Assembly (NCBI GenBank): GCA_028688995.1
Contig: JAQTXB010000010.1
Coordinates: forward strand, 49,948-113,947
Direction: 5' to 3'
Origin: Aliarcobacter sp.
GTDB lineage: Bacteria; Campylobacterota; Campylobacteria; Campylobacterales; Arcobacteraceae
Length of the DNA stretch: 64,000 nt
Translations under genes and position numbers: made by a program
Notes under the pieces: generated by a model
The model's database searches: none
The model's input: only the letters and a program-made list of their open reading frames with translations
Told to the model about the DNA's origin: nothing
Part shown: positions 1 through 8,391 of the stretch, one piece after another
Layout of the letters: each line of letters starts with the position of its first letter
Position numbering within the stretch: the stretch's first letter is position 1

Positions 1-1
1 T

Positions 2-100
2 GAAAATGCAAGCCAAGCAAATAATGTAGCTTCAATTTCTTCACAAACTCAAACAATGGCTGAACAGCTTGTAAATGAAGTTAAAAATAAAAAATTTTAA
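2..100 (+). CDS. Methyl-accepting chemotaxis protein, C-terminal end only (partial)
   Basis: Only the last 32 codons are in the window, running from the left edge to a TAA at 98-100. The translation (ENASQANNVASISSQTQ...) resembles the end of a chemoreceptor signalling domain and matches in style the C terminus of the receptor at 660-1895 ([20 protein letters not shown]). It ends 16 bases before a PAS gene, the same order as the receptor/PAS pair that follows, so the locus looks like a duplicated receptor-PAS unit. The sensing part lies outside the window and cannot be described. Confidence 0.7.
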   Translation, partial: ENASQANNVASISSQTQTMAEQLVNEVKNKKF

Positions 101-116
101 TTACTAGGAAAATATT

Positions 117-509
117 ATGGAAAAAGAGACAATATTAGATGAATATACTTTTTTAGTAAGTGAAACAGATGAAAAAGGAATAATCAAATTTGCAAATAAT
201 GATTTTTGTAAAATTGCAGGTTTTTCTTTAGAAGAATTAATTGGGAAACCTCACAATTTGGTAAGACATAAAGATATGCCAAAAGTTGCCTTTAAGGATT
301 TATGGGATACTGTGAAAAAAGGTAATATTTGGACTGGTTATGTAAAGAATGCTACAAAAGATGGTGGATATTATTGGGTTTTTGCAACTGTTTATCCATT
401 TGAGTCTTGCGATGGAACTAATGGTTATATAAGTTGTAGAAAAAAAGCATCCGATGAAGAGATAAAAATTCATGAAAATCTATACAAACAATTAAGAAAC
501 AAAGAATAA
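117..509 (+). CDS. Single-PAS-domain protein, CetB-like energy-taxis sensor
   Basis: This 130-residue cytoplasmic protein is essentially one PAS domain: the N-terminal strand FLVSETDEKGIIKFAN, then DFCKIAGFSLEELIGKPHN, the motif VRHKDMP, and a C-terminal WVFATVYPFESCDG. The layout matches Aer- and CetB-type PAS domains that bind FAD and report redox state to a partner chemoreceptor (CetA in Campylobacter jejuni). FAD binding is inferred from the family, not visible. It has a good ribosome site (AGGAAAATATT before ATG) and sits 16 bases after a chemoreceptor end. A close paralogue lies at 1915-2304. No transmembrane segment or output domain is present, so it must act through a partner. Confidence 0.8.
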   Translation: MEKETILDEYTFLVSETDEKGIIKFANNDFCKIAGFSLEELIGKPHNLVRHKDMPKVAFKDLWDTVKKGNIWTGYVKNATKDGGYYWVFATVYPFESCDGTNGYISCRKKASDEEIKIHENLYKQLRNKE

Positions 510-659
510 TAGAAATAATTATTTAGTAATTTACATAGATTACTCAGATTCAACTCATAAAGCCCACAGATTAATATTGTACACTCTTAATATTGATTTA
601 TATCAAGTGATTATCATATAAATAACAATATAATAAATAAAAAAATTAAAAGGGCATTA

Positions 660-1895
660 ATGTTTGGTTATATATCTAAAAATGAACTTAAATTAATTGA
701 TGAATATTTTCAACAATATATTAAATTTACTCAATACAAACAAAACAGATTTGAATATATTGAAAAAACTGGAAATAAAGATCTTGATGAACTTTTTTCT
801 AGATGGAATGAAAAAATAAAAGAGACTGATAAATCTATTAAATCAGATATAAATGTAATTGGTGAGATTGTATTAACTACTGATAAAGTAAATCAAGGAA
901 TTTTTAAATGTAGAGTAAAATCTGATACAAAAAATCCAATGATTTTGACTCTTAAAAAAACAATAAATCATATGCTTAATTCATTGGAAGATAAAATGGT
1001 TAGATTAGAAGCAACATTAAACTCTTATGCTTCTGATGATTTTAGACCAACTATAAATATAGAACCAACACTTAAAGCTAGAATGCTTGCAGTTATGACA
1101 AGTATTAATACTTTGGGAGAAGCATTAAGTAATAATGCTAGAAACAATTTAGCTAATGGTGAAACTTTACAAAACAATTCTCATAAAATGAGTATTTCAA
1201 TGAATAATTTAGCAACAAAAGCAAATGAACAAGCTGCATCTTTAGAAGAAACTGCTGCAGCTGTCGAAGAGATTACATCAATTACTCGAAATAATACGCT
1301 TAATGCTTCTAAAATGGCAGAACTAGGTCAAACAGTAAAAAATTCAGTAGCAAGTGGTCAAACTTTAGCTTATCAAACTGCAAATTCTATGGAAGAAATT
1401 CATAAAAAAGTTGCAGCCATAAATGATTCTATTAATATTATTGACCAAATAGCTTTCCAAACAAATATTCTTTCTCTAAATGCAGCCGTTGAAGCAGCAA
1501 CTGCTGGAGAAGCAGGAAAAGGATTTGCAGTTGTTGCAGCAGAAGTAAGAAACTTAGCCTCTCGTTCAGCAGAAGCTGCACGCGAAATTAAAAATTTAGT
1601 AGAAGATGCAAATGCAAAAGCAAATAAAGGTAAAGAAATTTCTGATACGATGATTAATGATTATGAAAAATTAAATGAAATTATTTCAGAAACAATTCGT
1701 ATAATTGAAGATGTAAGTCATGCTTCTAAAGAACAAATGCAAGGTATTGAGCAAATAAATGATGCAATATCAATGCTTGATAAAGTTACTCAAGAAACAG
1801 CAAGCGAAGCAAATCACACAGCACAAATTGGGGTTAATGTAGAATCACTTGCAAAGAAATTAGTTAATGATGCTAATAGTAAAAACTTTAATTAA
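660..1895 (+). CDS. Cytoplasmic methyl-accepting chemotaxis protein, CetA-like partner of PAS proteins
   Basis: The 411-residue protein has no transmembrane segment or periplasmic sensor. Residues 1-140 are helical and HAMP-like in character; residues about 170-400 form the MCP signalling domain, with the hairpin tip carrying [20 protein letters not shown] and [18 protein letters not shown]. Glutamine/glutamate pairs typical of methylation sites flank it ([16 protein letters not shown]). It is followed 19 bases later by a PAS gene, so it probably receives its signal from that PAS protein, as CetA does from CetB. C. jejuni CetA has a membrane segment that I do not see here, so the match is one of arrangement rather than exact family. 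The ribosome site is AAGGGC. Confidence 0.85.
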   Translation: MFGYISKNELKLIDEYFQQYIKFTQYKQNRFEYIEKTGNKDLDELFSRWNEKIKETDKSIKSDINVIGEIVLTTDKVNQGIFKCRVKSDTKNPMILTLKKTINHMLNSLEDKMVRLEATLNSYASDDFRPTINIEPTLKARMLAVMTSINTLGEALSNNARNNLANGETLQNNSHKMSISMNNLATKANEQAASLEETAAAVEEITSITRNNTLNASKMAELGQTVKNSVASGQTLAYQTANSMEEIHKKVAAINDSINIIDQIAFQTNILSLNAAVEAATAGEAGKGFAVVAAEVRNLASRSAEAAREIKNLVEDANAKANKGKEISDTMINDYEKLNEIISETIRIIEDVSHASKEQMQGIEQINDAISMLDKVTQETASEANHTAQIGVNVESLAKKLVNDANSKNFN

Positions 1896-1914
1896 AAACT
1901 AAAAAGGATAATTT

Positions 1915-2304
1915 ATGGCAGCAGGACAAGAAACAGTATTAGATGATTATGCATTTTTAGTTAGTGAAACGGATGCTAAAGGAACAATTTTATTTGCAAA
2001 TGATGATTTTTGTAAAATTGCAGAGTACACACTTGAAGAGTTAATGGGAAAACCACATAATATGGTAAGACATAAAGATATGCCAAAAGCAGCATTTAAA
2101 TCATTATGGGACACTGTTCAAAAAGGTGAAATTTGGACTGGTTATGTTAAAAATGCTACAAAAAGTGGTGGATTTTATTGGGTTTTTGCAACTGTTTATC
2201 CATTTGAGTCATGTGATGGTTCAAAAGGTTATTTATCATGCAGAAGAAAAGCCTCAGTTGAAGAGATAAATTCTACAATTCAACTTTATAAAACAATGAA
2301 TTAA
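1915..2304 (+). CDS. Single-PAS-domain protein, CetB-like (second copy)
   Basis: This is a 129-residue stand-alone PAS protein, clearly paralogous to 117-509: both share FLVSETD, FAN.DFCKIA, EEL.GKPHN, VRHKDMPK.AFK.LWDTV and WTGYVKNATK. By family it should bind a flavin and signal redox or energy state to a chemoreceptor. The gene follows the MCP gene by 19 bases behind AAAAAGGATA, so the two are very likely co-transcribed. The sequence differs from copy 1 mainly in the variable loop after DFCKIA and at the C-terminal tail, which could tune midpoint potential or partner choice; that is inference. Confidence 0.8.
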   Translation: MAAGQETVLDDYAFLVSETDAKGTILFANDDFCKIAEYTLEELMGKPHNMVRHKDMPKAAFKSLWDTVQKGEIWTGYVKNATKSGGFYWVFATVYPFESCDGSKGYLSCRRKASVEEINSTIQLYKTMN

Positions 2305-2627
2305 CTTCATTAATTAAGTCTACAAAAAAGCAAAAAATAAATTATAATTATTTTTGCTCTTTTGTTATAAACCAAAAAAACAAATATATCTCCTATTTTT
2401 TAATAACTTTTATAAACTTACAAAGGTTTATAAAAGAATTCCTAAAAATAGATAATTTTATAATGTTATTTATATCTTTAAACAAATAATAATAACAATT
2501 TGATAAAAAAACAACTTAATTTTTCCTCAGATTACTCACATTTGATTACAAAATCCCTCACATTTGAATGTTACAATACTTAAAATGGCTTAAATGGTAG
2601 GAAAGTTTTGTCATTGGAGGTTAGAAA
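2305..2627. other. 323-base intergenic region, no gene seen
   Basis: The stretch is almost pure A/T and holds no convincing ORF. It contains a hairpin near the end of the PAS gene (annotated separately) and, at its right end, GGAGG at about 2616-2620 as the ribosome binding site of the next gene. Two short direct repeats of TCACATTTGA lie near 2537-2567 just upstream of the next promoter region; their role is unknown. Confidence 0.5.
2330..2360 (+). terminator. Probable terminator after PAS gene
   Basis: GCAAAAAATAA and ATTATTTTTGC form an A/T-rich stem closed by GC pairs, followed by TCTTTT, 25 bases after the PAS stop codon. The stem is weak, so the call is tentative. Confidence 0.45.
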
Positions 2628-4664
2628 ATGTCTAATGAAATGGAAATAATTTTAGAAAATACAGGAGCGTTAATCTATATAATAGATTTAGCTAGCCATG
2701 AAATATTATATGCTAATAAAAAATGCAAAGATGAATTTGGTGATGTGATAAGTAAAACTTGCTATAAAGTTTTACAAAAAAACCAAACTTCCCCTTGTGA
2801 ATTTTGTCCTTTACAACAACAAAATATAAATCCCTTATTACTACCTATTGGAACAACTTATGATTGGGAAAACGAAAATTCAATAAATCATAAATACTAT
2901 TTATTCACAGATAGAATTATTGAATGGAGTGATAAAAGAAAAGTAAAAGTTCAAATTGGTATTGATATTACAAAACAAAAACAATTAGAAAATCAACTCT
3001 TAAAAGAAAAAAATGATTTTATTGAATCCTTTAAAATTTTAATGGATTCTACACTTGAGGGAATAGTTGTTTATGATGAAAATAAATACTGTATACAAGT
3101 AAATGCCGTTGCTCCTAAATTATTAGGTTATTCTTCTGAAGAAATGATAGGAAAACACGCTTTAGATTTTGTTGCGCCTTCTTCTATAGAGTTAGTTAAA
3201 GAAGTAATACAAAACCATAATCAAGAAGCCTATGAAGCTACTTTGATTAGAAAAGATGGTTCAACTTTTCCTGTAATATTAAAAGGTAGAGATTTAGTTT
3301 TATTAGATAGAAAAATTAGAGTTTCTGCAATAATAGATGTAAGTAATATAAAAGCTAAAGAAAAAGAGATTCTACAATTAGCCCAATATGACAATTTAAC
3401 AGCCCTACCAAATAGATTATTATTAAAAGAACTTTTATCAATTATGATAAAAAGAGTTGAACGAAATAACTATTATGGTACCCTATTTTTTGTAGATTTA
3501 GACCATTTCAAAATAATAAATGATACAAAAGGTCATAACATAGGTGATATTGTATTAATTGAAACAGCAAAAAGAATAAAAAATTCTCTAAGACAAGATG
3601 ATATTACAGCAAGACTTGGTGGAGATGAATTTGTAATTGCAATAGAAATAGATGAAAAAGATGAAAATAAAGTAATTGAGGCTATTAATTTAATAGCAAA
3701 TAAAATTCTTGAAGAGATAAAAAAACCATATTTAATTTATAACTTTGATTTTAGATTAACTGCAAGTATTGGAATAATGTTATTTAAAGATGGAAGCCAT
3801 AAAATTGATGAGCTAATGAAATTTGCGGATACAGCAATGTATAATGCAAAAGAAAAAGGAAGAAATAGATATTGTTATTTTGACCCAAAACTACAAAAAC
3901 ACCTAGAACGAAAAGCTAATCTACTAAAAAACTTACAAGAAGCTATCGATAAAAAAATGATGTTGTTGAACTATCAACCTCAAATTCTTTCAGAAAACAA
4001 TCAAAATATAATAATTGGTGTAGAAGCTTTAGTTAGATGGGATGATCCTACGGATGGTATTATTGGACCAAATTATTTTATTCCTATAGCTGAAGAAACA
4101 GGTTTGATTATTCCTTTGGGAGAATGGATTTTAAAAGAAGTAATTATTCAATTAAAAAAATGGCAAAAGGATAAAATGAAAAAAAATTGGCGTATTTCTG
4201 TAAATGTAAGTTTTAAACAGTTTGAACAAGATAATTTTGTAACTAAAATAAAATCTTTAATTGATGAATATAAAATTAATCCAAATAAATTGAGATTAGA
4301 ACTAACAGAAAATTTATTAATAAAAGACACCCCAAATATTATAAATAAAATTACTGAACTTAGCCAAATTGGGGTAACTTTATCCATAGATGATTTTGGA
4401 ACAGGTTACTCTTCTTTGGCATATCTAAAACGATTATCTATACATGAATTAAAAATAGATCAATCATTTATTCGTGATATATTAATAGACTCAAATGATT
4501 GTCTTATTGTTGAAACAATATTATCAATAGGTAAAAAATTTAACTTAGAAATTATTGCTGAAGGTGTAGAAACAAAAGAACAATATGAAAAACTCCTTTC
4601 ACTAGGATGTAAATATTTTCAAGGTTATTTGTTTGGAAGACCTGTAATTCCTAATTTTCTGTAA
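2628..4664 (+). CDS. PAS-PAS-GGDEF-EAL protein (c-di-GMP turnover)
   Basis: This 678-residue soluble protein carries an N-terminal PAS (about 1-115) with several cysteines (CYKVL...CEFCPL), a second PAS (about 135-240), a GGDEF domain with an intact GGDEF at residues 331-335, and an EAL domain with EALVRW at about 466-471, then DDFGTGYSS, KIDQSF and EGVET. Both catalytic signatures are intact, so it could make and degrade c-di-GMP. The cysteine pattern of the first PAS may hold metal or respond to redox; this is inference. It precedes a tandem haemerythrin gene by 12 bases and is probably co-transcribed with it, which hints at oxygen-linked control. A strong GGAGG ribosome site fixes the start. 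Confidence 0.9.
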   Translation: MSNEMEIILENTGALIYIIDLASHEILYANKKCKDEFGDVISKTCYKVLQKNQTSPCEFCPLQQQNINPLLLPIGTTYDWENENSINHKYYLFTDRIIEWSDKRKVKVQIGIDITKQKQLENQLLKEKNDFIESFKILMDSTLEGIVVYDENKYCIQVNAVAPKLLGYSSEEMIGKHALDFVAPSSIELVKEVIQNHNQEAYEATLIRKDGSTFPVILKGRDLVLLDRKIRVSAIIDVSNIKAKEKEILQLAQYDNLTALPNRLLLKELLSIMIKRVERNNYYGTLFFVDLDHFKIINDTKGHNIGDIVLIETAKRIKNSLRQDDITARLGGDEFVIAIEIDEKDENKVIEAINLIANKILEEIKKPYLIYNFDFRLTASIGIMLFKDGSHKIDELMKFADTAMYNAKEKGRNRYCYFDPKLQKHLERKANLLKNLQEAIDKKMMLLNYQPQILSENNQNIIIGVEALVRWDDPTDGIIGPNYFIPIAEETGLIIPLGEWILKEVIIQLKKWQKDKMKKNWRISVNVSFKQFEQDNFVTKIKSLIDEYKINPNKLRLELTENLLIKDTPNIINKITELSQIGVTLSIDDFGTGYSSLAYLKRLSIHELKIDQSFIRDILIDSNDCLIVETILSIGKKFNLEIIAEGVETKEQYEKLLSLGCKYFQGYLFGRPVIPNFL

Positions 4665-4676
4665 AAGGAGAATACT

Positions 4677-5522
4677 ATGAAAAATGAATCTTTAGAATCA
4701 AAAGTTATCTGGAAATCAGAATATAATATTCATAATTTTAAATTAGATAAAGAACATCAAAAGCTATTTAATATCGCTAGAGATGCTATGAATATTTCAA
4801 AACTAAAAGATGATGAAGAAGTTAGAATGAAATTAAAAGAGATTATTTCTAAACTTTTTAATTATGTTAAAACTCATTTCGTTGAAGAACAAATTTATAT
4901 GGAAAAAATAAATTATCCAGAAATAGAAGAACACAAATTTCTTCATAAAAATATTATAACAATGTTAACAACACTAATTCCTTCATTAAATAATTTATCA
5001 TTAAAAGAGATTGAACAATCCCTTTTTAATTTTATTGAAGAGTACTTTATAAAACATATAATAATTGAAGATAAAAAAATTGAATTATGGAAATCTTCTA
5101 TTGCATCTTTAAAAAGAAATTTTCACTGGAAAGATATTTACAACATAGGTATAGAAGAACTTGATAATGAACATAAAGAACTTTTTGAAATAGTTCAAGA
5201 GTTATTTGAAGATATAGAAATAGGTTTTAAACGTCAAAAAATAAAAGAAGTTTTAACAAATTTATATACTCATCTTAATATTCATTTTAAAAATGAAGAA
5301 AATTATATGAGAAAAATCAATTATCCACACTTTAAAAAACACAAAACATCCCATAAATATATTATGGAAAGTATAAATAATTTTGTTAAAGAGTTATTAG
5401 ATTTAGAAGAAAATATGTTTGAAAGAGAGTTTGTAAGAATATTAAACATTACTTTTGTTTATCATATTATTAATGAAGACAAAAAAATCATTATCTGGGA
5501 AAAAATAAATTTATTAAATTAA
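4677..5522 (+). CDS. Tandem bacteriohaemerythrin (two O2-binding domains)
   Basis: The 281-residue protein consists of two haemerythrin domains. Both keep the full di-iron ligand set: domain 1 has DKEHQKL, HFVEE, HKFLH and HIIIED; domain 2 has DNEHKEL, HFKNE, HKTSH and HIINED. These correspond to the His, HxxxE, HxxxH and HxxxxD signatures of the four-helix bundle. Single-domain haemerythrins (about 130-150 residues) are common in Campylobacterota; two complete domains in one chain are less usual. It lies 12 bases after a GGDEF-EAL gene behind AAAGGAG. Likely role: reversible O2 (or NO) binding for delivery to oxidases, scavenging or sensing. I cannot tell which. Confidence 0.9.
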   Translation: MKNESLESKVIWKSEYNIHNFKLDKEHQKLFNIARDAMNISKLKDDEEVRMKLKEIISKLFNYVKTHFVEEQIYMEKINYPEIEEHKFLHKNIITMLTTLIPSLNNLSLKEIEQSLFNFIEEYFIKHIIIEDKKIELWKSSIASLKRNFHWKDIYNIGIEELDNEHKELFEIVQELFEDIEIGFKRQKIKEVLTNLYTHLNIHFKNEENYMRKINYPHFKKHKTSHKYIMESINNFVKELLDLEENMFEREFVRILNITFVYHIINEDKKIIIWEKINLLN

Positions 5523-5747
5523 TTTTATTCCAAATAAATAGGATACTTTTATGAAATCAATTCTATAACTAGAGAATTTTTTAAACCTAATTCCATCAAA
5601 CATTAAATTAACAATTTGATTATATTATTATACAAATGGTCATAAAAATTAAACAATTTATAATAATTTTTTTACACTTACAAACAGTCTTCTCCTACTA
5701 ATTTTCTGAATGTAATTCAAATGTTTAATAAGATTTGACCATTTTGT

Positions 5748-6614
5748 TTAATACAAATTTTTATTTACAAAATAGCAATTATCTAAAAATGAACTATCCA
5801 AAATATATAAAATCAAAATAATCATCAATACAAAAATTGTGATTCCTAAAATATAACCATTTTGTGAGAAACTTTTAAAAATATTTCTATCTTTAAACTT
5901 TTTTGTAATCAAAGATAGTTTGTTAAATTTGACCATTACATTTTCACAAGCAACTTCACAAAGTCCACACTGAATACATCTTATATCAAAACCTGCTTTT
6001 ATATCAAGGTCATCAATAGGACAGATTTTTACACATTTTTCACAACTTATACAACTCTTTTTATCAAAAAACTCAAAAGTTTGTTTTTTCTCTTGTGGCA
6101 AAATTGCACTCACAAAAAAATAAGGGCATAAAATAGAACAATACCACGCTCGAAATACTAAAAATATACTTGTAAATCCTGTTGTTAAAATTCCAACAAA
6201 AATTGAAGCTGTATCAAATTTTGTAAAATTTAAAAACAAATCAACAGCTGATGTAAAATATGAAATAGTTGAAAAGGCTAAAATAAAAGCAAATGACATA
6301 ATCGCAAAAAAAAGAACAAAAGGATTTTTTAGTTTCATAGCAATAATCGAAGCAAGAGAAGTTGGACAAAAATATCCACAAAAAAATCTTGATATAGTTA
6401 AATTTAATCCTACTAATAATCCAATAATTAGAGTAATTACAATATAAATCAACTGATGAGTTGAAGCTTCAAAAGCCATACATAAAAACTCAAATCTATG
6501 AAACTCAAAATTAAACATCAACAAATGAATATCATTGAAACTTAACCATGGAAATAGAATATACAAAAAAAAGGTAATCAATAAAGATGGAGCTAAAATC
6601 TGTTTTTTTGCCAT
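5748..6614 (-). CDS. NapH/CcoG-like membrane polyferredoxin
   Basis: This 288-residue protein has an N-terminal membrane segment (about 8-28) and further helices near 52-75, 98-125, 135-155 and 250-270. Two CxxxCP motifs (CGYFCP, CSILCP) lie at membrane edges and two [4Fe-4S] ferredoxin motifs (CISCEKCVKICP and CIQCGLCEVAC) sit in the soluble part, the arrangement of NapH, RdxA/CcoG and related quinol-linked ferredoxins. It is the last gene of a four-gene operon with two membrane cytochromes and a thioredoxin-fold protein, overlapping the latter by 22 bases behind AAAGGATA. Inferred role: electron transfer between quinol pool and the operon's haem proteins or assembly of their cofactors. No nap genes are nearby. 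Confidence 0.8.
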   Translation of the reverse strand: MAKKQILAPSLLITFFLYILFPWLSFNDIHLLMFNFEFHRFEFLCMAFEASTHQLIYIVITLIIGLLVGLNLTISRFFCGYFCPTSLASIIAMKLKNPFVLFFAIMSFAFILAFSTISYFTSAVDLFLNFTKFDTASIFVGILTTGFTSIFLVFRAWYCSILCPYFFVSAILPQEKKQTFEFFDKKSCISCEKCVKICPIDDLDIKAGFDIRCIQCGLCEVACENVMVKFNKLSLITKKFKDRNIFKSFSQNGYILGITIFVLMIILILYILDSSFLDNCYFVNKNLY

Positions 6615-7066
6615 AAGTCTATCCTTTGTTCTGGTGGTAAAGTACCATTTTCATATAAATTGTTTTTAAGATTATTTATCAATCTACTAATCAAATTTTC
6701 GTTAAAAGTGTGATATTTTTTTACAATTCCACCTTTCTTATCAAAAATCAAAATATAAGGTACACTCTTTGTCACTCCAAAATTTTTAGAATCATTAAGT
6801 GAAATAGAGCTTGTTTTTAGATTAGAAGTTTGTTTTATTGAAGTTGGAATATCTTCATCTACAAAAAGTAAAGTTATGAAAATCTCACTATTTTTTTCTC
6901 CTAAAGAGACTAAATAATCATTTGTCTTAATACAAACAGGACACCATGAAGTTACAAAAGCAACAATATTTATTTTATCTTTTTCTATATTTTCAAAAGA
7001 AAAAGAGGTAGCAAAAGCCACCTCTTTTAATATAAAAAATAGAAAAATTATCTTGACTATTTTCAT
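6593..7066 (-). CDS. Periplasmic thioredoxin-fold protein (TlpA/ResA type)
   Basis: The 157-residue protein starts with a hydrophobic signal segment (about 3-19) and carries the active-site motif WCPVC at about residues 41-45, followed by the cis-proline region SVPYILIFD. Overall length and fold signature match TlpA/ResA-like periplasmic thioredoxins, which reduce apocytochrome CxxCH cysteines or other disulfides. Its position between two genes encoding CxxCH proteins and a ferredoxin supports a maturation role for those cytochromes, which is inference. The start overlaps the upstream stop as ATGA. Confidence 0.8.
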   Translation of the reverse strand: MKIVKIIFLFFILKEVAFATSFSFENIEKDKINIVAFVTSWCPVCIKTNDYLVSLGEKNSEIFITLLFVDEDIPTSIKQTSNLKTSSISLNDSKNFGVTKSVPYILIFDKKGGIVKKYHTFNENLISRLINNLKNNLYENGTLPPEQRIDLWQKNRF

Positions 7067-8391
7067 TTATTTGTATCTTTTAAAGAAAGAATCCAATCTA
7101 CAAGTATTAAAGCTTCATCAGCTGTTACATCTTGAGCTGGCATTGGAATAACATCATATTTATTTACACTTCCGTATTGAATAGAGTGAATTAAAACATC
7201 TTTGTTTCTTTCTTTATTTGAAACTTCTAAATAAGAAGGTCCAACTAATTTAACATCTACACTATGACAAGCTAAACACCCTTTTGATTCAGCTAAAACT
7301 ACTGGATTTTTTAAATCCATTGCAGGTTTATTAGCTAATTCTTCTTTATATTTTTTATATTCTGCAATTGAAGCTGTCATAAACTCAGAAGTAGCTTGAG
7401 CTTGAAGAGCAAGTGGTTCTTCAAAAGATACAACTCTTACACCTTCTCTTGTTGTTGCCATTAAAAAAATTGAAACTACCACTAGAGCTATTGCTCTTAA
7501 AGCTGTTTGAGAAGTTACTACCTCATCATTAAATTTATTTAATACATATAAAAATGCAATAATTAAAAATATTGAAGATATAAATGGTAAATAAATAAAT
7601 CCTGTATGCATTAAAGCTTCACTAATTCTTGCTGTAAATACAAATGGTAATAAAGGCATTACAACTATATTTAAAGGAGTTGCAAGTAAAAACCATTTTT
7701 TACCTTGGCTAATTGCAATTTTTCCTACTTCAATCTCACCTTTTTTTACCCATCTAGCACCTATAAATATCATAACAACACCTGTTGCCATAAATGCTGT
7801 TAAAAAGAAATTTAAAAGTCTAAATCCAGTAACAGGAGTAAACATAATGTCCCAAATATTATTTATAGTTGCAAATAATTCTGGTTGCATATAAAGATTT
7901 GTCATTGACATAAATACAAAAGGTAAAGTAAAAAATGCCAATACAGCTGATAATCCAATTGCTATATGAAAACCTTTATGATTTTGTAAAGCATGCCATG
8001 AAAATTTATAAGCATAAGAAAGTAAAAAGGCAATGATATTTCCATAAATAATATGTAAAATATGTGGACTAACTTTCAAAATTGCAGTATAAAAAAATCC
8101 TGTAAAAAGTACAGAAATTACAAGTAAAGGAGCAACTCCCCATAAAGCACCCATATTTTCTGATACTGTTGTATAGTTTGTCATTCTATATGCAAACTTA
8201 TCATAATTTGAATCTTTTTTAAATACACCCATAATATTATAAATAACAGAAGCAGTTGAAGCACCAATTAACATATAAATAAAACAGATATGAACAACAA
8301 AAACTATAATTCCCAAAATACTAAAAAACTCTAAAGGAAGTCCTAAAGTTGGTGTAATTAATGGAATATCAAATGGTAATTTCCAATTCAT
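7063..8391 (-). CDS. Polytopic membrane protein with C-terminal haem-c domain (subunit 2 of redox complex)
   Basis: The 442-residue protein has about eight to nine membrane helices followed, near residues 365-440, by a small cytochrome c domain with CLACHS (CxxCH) and a probable methionine ligand in VIPMPAQ. I do not recognise a named family. It is paired with the gene at 8388-9782, which has the same plan (membrane part plus monohaem tail), and the start overlaps that gene's stop as ATGA behind AAAGGAG, so the two are translationally coupled and probably form a heterodimer like CydA/CydB. Likely job: electron transfer between the quinone pool and periplasmic c-type haems, or oxygen or nitrogen-oxide reduction. 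No catalytic assignment is possible from sequence alone. Confidence 0.7.
   Translation of the reverse strand: MNWKLPFDIPLITPTLGLPLEFFSILGIIVFVVHICFIYMLIGASTASVIYNIMGVFKKDSNYDKFAYRMTNYTTVSENMGALWGVAPLLVISVLFTGFFYTAILKVSPHILHIIYGNIIAFLLSYAYKFSWHALQNHKGFHIAIGLSAVLAFFTLPFVFMSMTNLYMQPELFATINNIWDIMFTPVTGFRLLNFFLTAFMATGVVMIFIGARWVKKGEIEVGKIAISQGKKWFLLATPLNIVVMPLLPFVFTARISEALMHTGFIYLPFISSIFLIIAFLYVLNKFNDEVVTSQTALRAIALVVVSIFLMATTREGVRVVSFEEPLALQAQATSEFMTASIAEYKKYKEELANKPAMDLKNPVVLAESKGCLACHSVDVKLVGPSYLEVSNKERNKDVLIHSIQYGSVNKYDVIPMPAQDVTADEALILVDWILSLKDTNK

Noticed and set aside
5523..5747. Possible small gene in the 225-base gap after the haemerythrin
   Set aside because: The only ATG with a plausible ribosome site (near 5550) meets a stop after five codons.
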